A program made the translations under genes and the position numbers. Of a DNA stretch of 10,559 nt, positions 1 through 6,895 are shown one piece after another. Location of the stretch: positions 1 to 10,559 of the forward strand of contig DCSM01000163.1 in NCBI GenBank assembly GCA_002325605.1, given 5' to 3'. Every line of letters starts with the position of its first letter. The stretch's first letter is position 1. The stretch comes from Chloroflexaceae bacterium UBA1466. Its GTDB lineage: Bacteria > Chloroflexota > Chloroflexia > Chloroflexales > Chloroflexaceae. Below the pieces are notes generated by a model. That model ran no database searches. It saw nothing but the letters and a program-made list of their open reading frames with translations, and was not told the DNA's origin.

Positions 1-1
1 T

Positions 2-2356
2 GCTTTCTATGCCAAACGAGACTTAGCTATTGCGACGGCCAATAGCGCGTCGCTTTTGCTCAATCGAGTTTCGCCCAGCTATGCAATTGCGAATTCAGTC
101 CTTCCTGCTCCTACGGCTGGTCTTCCAATTAGTTTATTGCCAGTTGGGGAGAAGGGAAATAAGGATTCAGCTAGTGGAAATGCTGAATCACCAACGATCC
201 GTGAGAATTTCTTAGATACGGCCTATTGGAATCCCACCATTCTTACCGATGAGCAAGGTAAAGTTACGATCAAAGTCAAACTTCCTGACAACTTGACCAC
301 GTGGGTCATGCGAGGCGTGGGCGTTACAGCGGATACAAAAGTTGGCGAAGGCACAGTTGAGGTGTTTGCAAGCAAGTTATTGATGATTCGGCCTGTTACA
401 CCACGCTTTTTAGTGGTTAATGATCTGGTTGAATTGGCTGCAAACGTTAGTAATCGCACTGATAAAGTGCTTAACGTGCAAGTCGGGCTTACAACTCATA
501 GCTTAACGATTACAGATCAATTGACGCAAACGATTCAAATCCTTGCGAAGAGCGAAAAACAGGTTACATGGCGGGGAATTGTCCAGGACGTTGATTACGC
601 TGATTTGGTCTTTACCGCAATTTCTGGAAGCTATGGCGATGCCAGCAAACCGCGTTTGGCGACGGGCCCTAATGGCACATTACCTGTTTATCGCTATCTT
701 GGCCCAGTTACAAACTTGAGTAGCGCAAGTGGCCAATTGACTAAAGCAATGACTCGTACTGAAATCGTTGCTCTTTCCTCAAAAAATACTTCTCAAAACG
801 GCAGTTTAGAGATACGGTTGGATGCTTCTTTGGCCGCAGGAATGCAGGATGGGCTAAAATACCTGGAACATTATCCTTATGAATGCACTGAACAAGCTCT
901 TTCGCGCTTTTTGCCAAACATCTTGACCGCACGAGCTTTGAGACAATTGGGGATTCCAAATACCGATTTGGAACAGAATCTGACTAACCTAGTACCTGTG
1001 GGTTTGAGCAAATTGTATTCGCGCCAGAATGCTGCTGGGGGCTGGGGGTGGTGGGATAACGATGTAAGTAATGCCAGAATTAGTGCTTACGTCGTTTTTG
1101 GTCTGCTAAAAACCAAAGAGGCAGGGTTTGCAATAGATGAATCTGTGCTTTTGCGAGGACTAAACTATCTTGAACAGACGGCCAAGCAAAATTCATTTGA
1201 TACTTTCGCAGATGCTAATCAGCAAGCGTGGGTAGCCTTTGTCTTAGCTGAGAGTGGGCATTTAGATTCAGAAACGCTTACGAAAATCTACAATCAGCGT
1301 GAAAAACTTAGTCTTTATGCCCGTGCCTATCTTGCAATGGCTTTTCAAAAGACAAATTCAACTGATGAGCGCATAAAAACGTTGCTTTCTGACCTGCAAA
1401 TTGCGGTTTCGGCAAATTCAATGGGCAATTATTGGGAAGAAAAGCAGCTTGATTGGTGGAATATGAACACCGATACGCGCTCAACCGCGATTATCCTCAC
1501 AGCATTGATTCGTCTTGACCCAGAAAATGCTTTGAATCCCAATATTGTTCGCTGGTTGATGGCCATTCGCAAAGCGAAAGTTTGGGAAACAACGCAGGAA
1601 ACCGCTTGGTCGCTCATGGCTCTGACAGATTGGATGAGTTATACGAAGGAATTGCAGGCTGATTATCCTTATGCTGTTTGGCTTAATCAAAAACCACAGC
1701 TTTCAGGAAGGATGGATCAGAGTAAACTTACGCAATCAACAGAATTACATCTTTCGCTTTCAAAACTCTTGCGTGATGTGAGCAATCAATTGACTATTAA
1801 CCGTGGTGAAGGGCCTGGTCGCCTCTATTATACTGCTTATCTTCAAACATCTCCACCGATAGAAGAGGTTAAGCCACTTGATCATGGCGTGATTGTTCAA
1901 CGTCGCTATACCCTTGCAAGCTGTTCAGCGGGCCCAAAATGCCCTGAAATTAACAAAGCTAAGATTGGCGATGAGATTCGCGTCGAATTGGCGCTCACTG
2001 CACCAAAACCGTTGCCTTATCTGTTGATTGAAGACCCTTTGCCTGCGGGCACAGAAGCAATTGATCCCAGTTTAGCGACTAATTCAGCGACTAATCAATT
2101 TTCAGGAGATTCTTCAACGAATTATTACTGGCGCTATTGGTGGTATTGGTGGCGATGGTATGATCGGAGTGAATTGCGGGATGACAAAATCGTATTATTC
2201 AGTAATTATCTCTGGAAAGGCTCGTTTACTTATACCTATACGATAAGAGCTACGCAGCCTGGTGAGTTTCGGGTCATACCACCAACTGCTCAAGCACTCT
2301 ATTTCCCTGAAATTATGGGGCATGGCGCAGGACAAATTTTTACCATCACGCGCTAG
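2..2356 (+). CDS. Bacterial alpha-2-macroglobulin, C-terminal part (5' end outside window)
   Basis: The frame is open from base 2 with no stop, so the gene starts upstream; 784 residues are visible. In the family, these large secreted proteins trap proteases through a reactive thioester. Visible in order: an A2M domain start near residues 68-110 (DTAYWNP, then KLPDNLTTW); the thioester motif CTEQ with Cys at residue 295 (bases 884-895) in the context YPYECTEQALSRF; the thioester-domain helices with GGWGWW at residue 346; and a C-terminal bMG10-like domain beginning near DHGVIVQRRYTL and ending in FPEIMGHGAGQIF. The Cys, Glu and Gln of the thioester site are all present, so this copy should be thioester-active. 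An odd run of 13 residues (708-720) holds 11 Trp or Tyr. Full-length relatives are roughly twice this size. The next gene, ridA, is convergent, so no operon partner is visible. Family assignment is firm; the biological target is unknown. Confidence 0.93.
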   Translation, partial: AFYAKRDLAIATANSASLLLNRVSPSYAIANSVLPAPTAGLPISLLPVGEKGNKDSASGNAESPTIRENFLDTAYWNPTILTDEQGKVTIKVKLPDNLTTWVMRGVGVTADTKVGEGTVEVFASKLLMIRPVTPRFLVVNDLVELAANVSNRTDKVLNVQVGLTTHSLTITDQLTQTIQILAKSEKQVTWRGIVQDVDYADLVFTAISGSYGDASKPRLATGPNGTLPVYRYLGPVTNLSSASGQLTKAMTRTEIVALSSKNTSQNGSLEIRLDASLAAGMQDGLKYLEHYPYECTEQALSRFLPNILTARALRQLGIPNTDLEQNLTNLVPVGLSKLYSRQNAAGGWGWWDNDVSNARISAYVVFGLLKTKEAGFAIDESVLLRGLNYLEQTAKQNSFDTFADANQQAWVAFVLAESGHLDSETLTKIYNQREKLSLYARAYLAMAFQKTNSTDERIKTLLSDLQIAVSANSMGNYWEEKQLDWWNMNTDTRSTAIILTALIRLDPENALNPNIVRWLMAIRKAKVWETTQETAWSLMALTDWMSYTKELQADYPYAVWLNQKPQLSGRMDQSKLTQSTELHLSLSKLLRDVSNQLTINRGEGPGRLYYTAYLQTSPPIEEVKPLDHGVIVQRRYTLASCSAGPKCPEINKAKIGDEIRVELALTAPKPLPYLLIEDPLPAGTEAIDPSLATNSATNQFSGDSSTNYYWRYWWYWWRWYDRSELRDDKIVLFSNYLWKGSFTYTYTIRATQPGEFRVIPPTAQALYFPEIMGHGAGQIFTITR

Positions 2357-2380
2357 AAAACATTCGGGCGATTGGGGAAT

Positions 2381-2417
2381 TGGGCGACCTTTGCGGCTTT
2401 GCCGCAAAGGTCGCCCA
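2381..2417. terminator. Perfect 17-bp palindrome between convergent genes
   Basis: Arms 2381-2397 and 2401-2417 are exact reverse complements around a TTT loop, giving a very stable GC-rich hairpin. It sits 24 bases after the macroglobulin stop and 11 bases beyond the ridA stop, the position expected for a bidirectional terminator. No T-run follows on either side, so it may instead be a copy of a dispersed palindromic (REP-like) repeat. Confidence 0.6.
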
Positions 2418-2428
2418 GGCTAAATCTA

Positions 2429-2809
2429 CTACTTTAGGGCAATAGCTTCAATTTCAACACGAGACCCTTTGGGCAAAGCGGCTACTTGCACCGTCGAGCG
2501 GGCAGGCGGATTCGTAGAAAAAAATTCAGCATAAACGGTATTCATCGCAGCGAAATCGCTCAAATCCTTGAGAAAAACTGTGGTTTTCACAACTTGCGCT
2601 AATGAACTTCCCGCTTCTGCCAAAACAGCCTGCATATTTTGCAAAACTCGGCGCGTTTGAACTTCGATTTCATCAGTAACCAGTTCACCTGTAGTTGGAT
2701 CAAGCGGGATTTGCCCCGAAAGAAAGACAAATTGCTCAGTAGAAATGGCTTGTGAATAGGGGCCAATCGCTTGCGGCGCGGCGGCAGTGCTAACAACTGT
2801 AGACTTCAT
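2429..2809 (-). CDS. ridA: RidA family enamine/imine deaminase
   Basis: 126 residues, the usual length of the RidA (YjgF/YER057c/UK114) family, which forms homotrimers in the cytoplasm. Members hydrolyse reactive enamines and imines, such as 2-aminoacrylate released by PLP enzymes, to 2-ketoacids and ammonia. Visible signature: GPYSQA at 16-21, FLSGQIPLDP at 29-38, and PPARSTVQVAALPKGSRVEIEAIA near the C-terminus. Arg104 and Glu119 keep the spacing of the catalytic Arg105/Glu120 of E. coli RidA. The ATG at 2809 follows AGGA six bases upstream. It is divergent from argB with 89 bases between; since RidA protects PLP enzymes of amino-acid metabolism, adjacency to an arginine gene is reasonable but not proof of a link. 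Confidence 0.95.
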   Translation of the reverse strand: MKSTVVSTAAAPQAIGPYSQAISTEQFVFLSGQIPLDPTTGELVTDEIEVQTRRVLQNMQAVLAEAGSSLAQVVKTTVFLKDLSDFAAMNTVYAEFFSTNPPARSTVQVAALPKGSRVEIEAIALK

Positions 2810-2824
2810 GATATCCTTTTCTAT

Positions 2825-2832
2825 GCTATAAT
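2825..2832 (+). promoter_or_regulatory. Extended -10 promoter for argB
   Basis: TGCTATAAT occupies 2824-2832, with the TATAAT hexamer at 2827-2832, about 65 bases before the argB ATG. No good -35 hexamer lies 17 bases upstream, as expected for an extended -10 promoter. The same nine bases recur before the second Trp-repeat gene (7794-7802), which supports this as a promoter style of the organism. Confidence 0.5.
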
Positions 2833-2851
2833 GAGGCGCTAATTTAGAGCT

Positions 2852-2860
2852 ATTATAACA
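2852..2860 (-). promoter_or_regulatory. Extended -10 promoter for ridA
   Basis: On the minus strand this reads TGTTATAAT, an extended -10 element. A start about seven bases downstream (near 2845) would give ridA a leader of about 36 bases. It lies downstream of the argB start site predicted near 2839, so the two promoters face each other and overlap. No clear -35 was found. Confidence 0.4.
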
Positions 2861-2898
2861 TATTCCAACAAATCTCTAGCCTAAAGGTGGATTTTTCT

Positions 2899-3660
2899 AT
2901 GGCTTCGCAACAAATCGTCATTAAAGTTAGCGGAAAAGAACTTGATGAGCCGACTTTTATCACAAATTTAGGTCAAGGTCTGGCAAAAATCACTTGTCCG
3001 CTTGTCCTCGTCCACGGTGGAGGAAAAGAAATTACGCAAGCGCTGGAAGCATCTGGGCAAACGGTGCAATTTATTGATGGTCTGCGCGTTACGCCGCCCG
3101 AAAGTATGGTAATCATGGAGATGGTCGTTAGTGGGCGCATCAATAAGCGCGTCGTAGCTCATCTTGTGGCGGCAGGCAAGCTTGCAATCGGTCTAAGTGG
3201 GGTAGATTTGGGGCTTTTGCGCTGCGAGCCGCATCGGCCTGGCGGGGTAGATTTGGGGCGCGTTGGCAAGATCACCAGCGTGGCCAGCGAGGTTTTGCAG
3301 GCTCTGCTGGCGCTAAATTGGCTGCCTGTTATCGCGCCTGTGGCTTTGGGAAGGGATGATGGCTTGCCTTACAACGTGAACGCCGACCACGTGGCTCAAG
3401 CCGTGGCGGTGGCTTTGACCAGCCAGGGAGAAACAGAATTGCTCTTTTTGAGCGATCTACCAGGCGTGTTGATGGCGGGGCAGGTCGTGCCGCAACTTAC
3501 CGCCGCCGCGATTGAGCAAGCGATTCAAACGGGCACGATTACGGGTGGAATGATTCCCAAAGTGCGCTCGGCGCTGGCGGCTTTGGCCGCTGGAGTCCAA
3601 ACCGTGCGAATTACAAATTTGGCGGGTTTGGAATCGCAGGGAACACGAATTATCGCTTAA
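2899..3660 (+). CDS. argB: Acetylglutamate kinase
   Basis: 253 residues of the amino-acid kinase fold. The enzyme phosphorylates N-acetyl-L-glutamate with ATP, the second step of arginine biosynthesis. Visible motifs: VIKVSGKEL at 7-15 (nucleotide-site lysine), HGGGKEI at 39-45 and GLRVT at 61-65 (acetylglutamate binding), NVNADH at 159-164, FLSDLPGVL at 183-191, and GGMIPK at 216-221. I chose ATG 2899 because AAGGTGG ends eight bases before it; the GTG at 2887 lies inside that ribosome site. The protein is shorter than many ArgB proteins and lacks the N-terminal helix linked with arginine feedback inhibition, so it may not be feedback-controlled. The related LysW-aminoadipate kinase LysZ is the main alternative; no lysine or arginine pathway gene is nearby to decide. 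A Crp-type regulator follows after 24 bases on the same strand. Confidence 0.87.
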   Translation: MASQQIVIKVSGKELDEPTFITNLGQGLAKITCPLVLVHGGGKEITQALEASGQTVQFIDGLRVTPPESMVIMEMVVSGRINKRVVAHLVAAGKLAIGLSGVDLGLLRCEPHRPGGVDLGRVGKITSVASEVLQALLALNWLPVIAPVALGRDDGLPYNVNADHVAQAVAVALTSQGETELLFLSDLPGVLMAGQVVPQLTAAAIEQAIQTGTITGGMIPKVRSALAALAAGVQTVRITNLAGLESQGTRIIA

Positions 3661-3684
3661 ATCGCTTAGAGAAGGAGTTTGAAA

Positions 3685-4416
3685 ATGGTTTTTTGCATAC
3701 CTATTGAAAAACAATTGCCTAAAAACGCTTCTAAGCTTGACGCAGCCCCAAATTCTGCTATTTTTCAAGACCTCGAAAACGATCAGAAGGCTCAACTTGA
3801 AGAGCTAATCAGCTACCAACAATATCCTGCGGGGCATTTACTCTATACTCCTACAATTTCCAACGATTCCTTATTTATTCTGCGGGTTGGGCGGGTGCAA
3901 ATCTACAAACTTTCACCTGAAAATCGGATTCTTACTTTGGCTATTTTGGAACCGCAAGCAATTTTTGGCGAGCTGGCCCTGGTAAGCCAGACAAATCAAG
4001 ATACTTTTGCTAAGACAATGAGTGATTGCACAATTGGCCAGCTTGAACGCGAGGCTTTAGTTGAATTAGTGCAAACTTATCCCCAAATAGCTCTATATCT
4101 GATGAATTTAATGAATCAACGCACGCAGGAAATGATGGAAAAACTGGCCGATATTGCTTTCAAAAGTGTTTCGCAGCGTTTGGCAATTGTGTTGCTGACC
4201 CTTTCTGGAAACGGTGTAAATCAAGCACCGCAGGACCCCAAACCGCTTGCCATCGCTCGCTATACGCACCAGCAATTAGCTGAAATGATAGGTTCCCAGC
4301 GCGAAACCGTCACGAAAGCTGTGGGCAAATTTCGAGATTTGCGATTGATCCGCATTGAGGATGGCACACTCTATCTTACAAATGTACAAGCGCTCCAGAA
4401 AATTGCTAATGCTTAG
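3685..4416 (+). CDS. Crp/Fnr family transcriptional regulator
   Basis: 243 residues with an N-terminal cyclic-nucleotide-binding-like beta barrel (about 22-125), a long dimerisation helix (about 126-160) and a C-terminal winged helix, with the DNA-reading helix-turn-helix at about 193-216 (YTHQQLAEMIGSQRETVTKAV). FGELAL at 94-99 is the phosphate-binding cassette, but the Arg-Ser pair that holds cAMP in E. coli CRP is absent (TFAKTM follows), so cAMP is probably not the ligand. Only two cysteines (4 and 115) are present, so an Fnr-type iron-sulfur cluster is unlikely. ATG 3685 is preferred over TTG 3679 because AAGGAG (3672-3677) is seven bases upstream. The 24-base gap after argB suggests cotranscription. 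Its signal and targets cannot be read from the sequence. Confidence 0.9.
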   Translation: MVFCIPIEKQLPKNASKLDAAPNSAIFQDLENDQKAQLEELISYQQYPAGHLLYTPTISNDSLFILRVGRVQIYKLSPENRILTLAILEPQAIFGELALVSQTNQDTFAKTMSDCTIGQLEREALVELVQTYPQIALYLMNLMNQRTQEMMEKLADIAFKSVSQRLAIVLLTLSGNGVNQAPQDPKPLAIARYTHQQLAEMIGSQRETVTKAVGKFRDLRLIRIEDGTLYLTNVQALQKIANA

Positions 4417-4429
4417 GCTAAAATAACTA

Positions 4430-4455
4430 GAGGGACAGGCTCTAGCCTGTCCCTC
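4430..4455. terminator. 12-bp palindrome between the regulator gene and ribY
   Basis: Arms 4430-4441 and 4444-4455 are exact reverse complements with a two-base centre (in practice an 11-bp stem with a four-base loop). It lies 14 bases after the regulator stop and 52 bases beyond the ribY stop, so it could terminate both converging transcripts. The minus-strand side is followed by a T-rich stretch (TAGTTATTTT); the plus side is not. The motif, built on GGGACAGGC and its complement, also has the look of a dispersed palindromic repeat. Confidence 0.6.
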
Positions 4456-4506
4456 GTTCAGTAACCCACTGCTCTTTACTTTTTCTTCCCCTCTTAGAAG
4501 CTTTCG

Positions 4507-5529
4507 TTATTGAATAAAGCTATTATTTACAGCTCCCTCAAGCGGCAATGCTTTATTTAAGAGTTTGCTGGCCAACAGGAATTCCTGGGTTTTTTCCCAA
4601 ACCGTGAGATCGCTAAAGCCTAATTTATCGCTTTTCCAAAATTCCAGAGCCGCTTGTAAGACTTTGCGCTGGAGCTTCGAGTCGCCCTGCTTGGCTTCAG
4701 GGATATTGTTAAGACTCACTTCAAAAGCCATATCGGGGTCATCCAATGTAGCTTGCAAGCCATGAAGGGTAGCTTGAACAAAGGACTGAACTAATTTCGC
4801 GTCTTTATCAAGGAGTTTTTGATTTACAGCCAGCCCATCCGAGGCTAAAGGATAATCAACAGAGAGAATATTCAACTTTTCGCCCTTGTTCGCAAGCTGA
4901 ATCGGCTCATTGACTGCATAACAGACTGCAACATCAACTTTATCTTCCAATAACATTTGAACCTGATTAAAGCCAATGTCTTGGAGATTAAGGTCGCGCT
5001 CGGCCATTTTGTTGGCGTGGAGGAGGGCTAAAACTGCGTAATAGTTTGCCCCATAGTGGCCTGGCAAACCAATCCGTTTACCCTTGAGGTCTTGCGGTTT
5101 GGCGAGCGGCGTTTTGGCTTTGCTCACGAAAACGACAGGAAATTTCTGGTTGATCGTCGCAACCGTGACAACTGGTAAACCTTGCTGTCGCGCCAGCAGC
5201 GTCGAAATCCCACTCATCATAGCGAATTCTATATTCCCTTGCGCGAGCCGCTGGGCCACATCGGTCTCAAAGTTGTAATCAAACTTCACTTTCAGCCCTG
5301 CTGCCTTATAATAGCCCTTACTTTCAGCAACGTAAAAAGGAGCAAATTGCACATTGGGAATGTAGGCCAGCGCAAGAGTTACATCTCGCAGACGCAGACT
5401 CTTTGAATCCGTGGAAGTTGCTTCAAATTTTGGGGAAGTCGTTTCAGATAAGGATGGCTTACTAGCTTCTCCACCACAAGCACCCAGCAAAAGTGTACCG
5501 ATGAGCAACAAAAGCAAACGTCTTAACAT
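4507..5529 (-). CDS. ribY: Riboflavin ABC transporter substrate-binding lipoprotein (RibY-like)
   Basis: 340 residues of the NMT1/THI5-like periplasmic binding protein fold. A hydrophobic signal peptide ends in the lipobox LLGAC with Cys18, so the mature protein should be anchored to the outer face of the membrane. After a Ser/Thr-rich linker (about 19-45) the binding domain starts with LALAYIPNVQFAPFYVAESK, the first strand and substrate loop of this family; VAVCYAVNEPIQL near 200-212 is the second-lobe counterpart. Relatives bind thiamine precursors or riboflavin. The FMN riboswitch at the head of this operon argues for riboflavin, as in the described RibXY transporters. The ATG at 5529 follows AAGGA and lies 42 bases after the ribX stop, consistent with one transcript. 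Substrate is inferred from regulation, not from binding residues. Confidence 0.86.
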   Translation of the reverse strand: MLRRLLLLLIGTLLLGACGGEASKPSLSETTSPKFEATSTDSKSLRLRDVTLALAYIPNVQFAPFYVAESKGYYKAAGLKVKFDYNFETDVAQRLAQGNIEFAMMSGISTLLARQQGLPVVTVATINQKFPVVFVSKAKTPLAKPQDLKGKRIGLPGHYGANYYAVLALLHANKMAERDLNLQDIGFNQVQMLLEDKVDVAVCYAVNEPIQLANKGEKLNILSVDYPLASDGLAVNQKLLDKDAKLVQSFVQATLHGLQATLDDPDMAFEVSLNNIPEAKQGDSKLQRKVLQAALEFWKSDKLGFSDLTVWEKTQEFLLASKLLNKALPLEGAVNNSFIQ

Positions 5530-5571
5530 AGTTTCCTTAATCTCCAGTTTGATTATAGGGTTTAGCGAAGA

Positions 5572-6390
5572 TTACCATTCCCAACGAATCAAAAGTTTTT
5601 CCAAAAGACAACTGCAAAGATAGAGAAGCAGGGTGATCGCCGCCAACATGATCAAGGCCACAAAAATAAGCGGGGTATCAAAGAGGCCACGGGCAATGTT
5701 GATCAACGCTCCCAGGCCCTCGCGGCCCGCCACAAATTCCCCGACTACTGCGCCTGTTGTCGCTAAAGAAAGGCTTGTCCGCACGCCGCCCAGCAAAACG
5801 GGGAGGGCAAGCGGAAATTCAACCTGAAAGAGGATTTGCCACTGATTAGCCCCACTGATTGCGGCCATTTCGCGTAATTCACGAGGAATGGTCCGTAAAG
5901 CGATAATGGTGCTGATCAGCATCGGGAAGAAAGTAACGAGCGCGGCCACCAGAATTTTGGCCGAAATTTCTGTGCCAAACCAGAGCATAATGAGGGGCGC
6001 AACCGCTAAAATCGGGACCGCCTGCCCGCCCGCCAAAATTGGCGCGAGGGCCCGCTCCAGCCAGGGCAGATGAGCAAGAATGTAGCCCAGAACGAGGCTT
6101 ACGACTAGCGCCACGCCGAATCCCCCCAGTGCTTCCTGCAAAGTCGTAAAAACGTGCGGCCAAAGCAAGCCGCTTTCAGCAAGCAGCCCGAAACGCTGGG
6201 CAACAACGGTGGGGCTGGGCAAAATGAAAGCCTCATAGCCGAAATAGACAACGAAACCTTGCCAACCAGCCAAGAAGAGGAACAGGCCGAGCGGCAAACT
6301 TAGCCATTGGATTTGAAGGCGGTTTGGGAAACGAGAGGAGATTTCAAGCTTCAGGCTCTGTGGGTGGGCTAAAGGAAAAGTCTGTTGCAT
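5572..6390 (-). CDS. ribX: Riboflavin ABC transporter permease (RibX-like)
   Basis: 272 residues of the SsuC/TauC/ThiX type of ABC permease (BPD_transp_1). A hydrophobic segment at 29-50 is followed by further membrane segments at about 84-107, 118-138, 143-165, 196-220 and 236-262. The cytoplasmic EAA loop that contacts the ATPase is clear at 174-197, starting EMAAISGANQW and ending FPLALP. I chose ATG 6390 because GAGGAAAT directly precedes it; ATG 6402 and TTG 6411 have no ribosome site, and the TTG lies in the T-run of the leader terminator. ribX is the first gene after the FMN riboswitch and is followed by ribY. No ATPase gene is present in this operon, so the ATPase must come from elsewhere or the transport complex is unusual. 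The call as a riboflavin permease rests on the riboswitch. Confidence 0.87.
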   Translation of the reverse strand: MQQTFPLAHPQSLKLEISSRFPNRLQIQWLSLPLGLFLFLAGWQGFVVYFGYEAFILPSPTVVAQRFGLLAESGLLWPHVFTTLQEALGGFGVALVVSLVLGYILAHLPWLERALAPILAGGQAVPILAVAPLIMLWFGTEISAKILVAALVTFFPMLISTIIALRTIPRELREMAAISGANQWQILFQVEFPLALPVLLGGVRTSLSLATTGAVVGEFVAGREGLGALINIARGLFDTPLIFVALIMLAAITLLLYLCSCLLEKLLIRWEW

Positions 6391-6409
6391 ATTTCCTCGC
6401 ATGAGAATC

Positions 6410-6437
6410 AAAAAACCCCGAAAAGGGGGCTTCGGGG
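6410..6437 (-). terminator. Rho-independent terminator of the FMN riboswitch expression platform
   Basis: On the minus strand CCCCGAA (6437-6431) pairs with TTCGGGG (6422-6416), and six T residues follow (6415-6410). It lies 19 bases upstream of the ribX start, after the riboswitch aptamer, so it is the regulated stop. The ribX ribosome site is just beyond it and is not part of the hairpin, which points to control of transcription rather than translation. Confidence 0.88.
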
Positions 6438-6478
6438 AAGAAAATGCCAGACAGATATAAAGCTAAATTCGGCCCGCT

Positions 6479-6527
6479 TAAAAAGCTGCCAAGAAATAGC
6501 ACTTCGGCCAAGCAGCTAACTGCTGGC
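6479..6527 (-). promoter_or_regulatory. Alternative hairpins in the riboswitch expression platform
   Basis: On the minus strand AGCTGC (6517-6512) can pair with GCAGCT (6489-6484), which is followed by five T residues, a weak terminator-like element with a long loop. The same AGCTGC instead can pair upstream in GCCAGCAG...CTGCTTGGC (6527-6507). The two hairpins exclude each other. They may be part of the switch or simply a linker fold. Confidence 0.35.
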
Positions 6528-6547
6528 TTCAATCTTCTGTGCAGGAA

Positions 6548-6680
6548 CCCTCTTCCATCCGGACTTTACCGTCGGCTCTGGAATCTCACCAGTATCTTGC
6601 CTTGCGGCTCGCGGGCTAGGAAAGGCTTAACTCTCCATTACCGCCGGTCAAGAATTACACTTTGCCCCGAAGGCCCTAAC
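6548..6680 (-). ncRNA. FMN riboswitch (RFN element)
   Basis: Read on the minus strand, the conserved blocks of the FMN aptamer occur in order: CTTCGGGGCA (6672-6663), GACCGGCGGTAA (6649-6638), AGCCCGCGAGC (about 6617-6607), CTGGTGAGATTCCAG (about 6591-6577), and GCCGACGGTAAAGTCCGGAT (6576-6557), then GGAAGAGGG. These match the Rfam RFN consensus (RF00050) as I know it. FMN binding to this aptamer in nascent RNA turns off riboflavin synthesis or uptake genes. A promoter lies just upstream and a T-tailed terminator downstream, so this is the complete leader of the ribX-ribY operon. The outer end of P1 is imperfect by eye, so the boundaries are approximate. Confidence 0.96.
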
Positions 6681-6687
6681 GCCCTTG

Positions 6688-6716
6688 AGCATACCACGCC
6701 CCTAATTCTTTGTCAA
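6688..6716 (-). promoter_or_regulatory. Sigma-70-type promoter of the ribXY operon
   Basis: On the minus strand TTGACA (6716-6711) and TATGCT (6693-6688) are separated by 17 bases, and TGG just before the -10 gives an extended -10 as well. The predicted start near 6681 places the first base of RNA right at the riboswitch aptamer. This is the best promoter in the window. Confidence 0.85.
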
Positions 6717-6895
6717 ATTTAAGCTTTGGTTGCCCAAAAGGGGAACTAAAGCCCGCTTTTGTAACCAATTTGTAACTTCTCTCTGGTACTTTGGAAGAAA
6801 GACAAAAAGCGTGGGGTTTGCTTCTAGCTCTTAAAAATTGTTCAAACATGCACGATTATACTTAATTGTAATTACTGGAAGTACTTTTCCCATCC
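6717..6895. other. Intergenic stretch with nothing recognised
   Basis: Between the ribXY promoter and the inverted repeat at 6896 I found no ORF with a ribosome site and family resemblance, no RNA motif and no repeat beyond a short direct echo of GTAAC at 6760-6780. The short open frames here overlap on both strands and look like chance. Confidence 0.6.

Noticed and set aside
5879..6163. 94-codon minus-strand frame inside ribX
   Set aside because: It is an out-of-frame shadow of the permease gene, Gly/Arg/Ala-rich with no ribosome site.
4507..6390. Operon as a thiamine-precursor or sulfonate/taurine transporter
   Set aside because: The protein families allow it, but the leader is an FMN aptamer, not a TPP riboswitch, and no thiamine or sulfur genes are adjacent.
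6391..6411. TTG 6411 or ATG 6402 as the ribX start
   Set aside because: The TTG overlaps the terminator T-run and neither start has a ribosome site; GAGGAAAT directly precedes ATG 6390.
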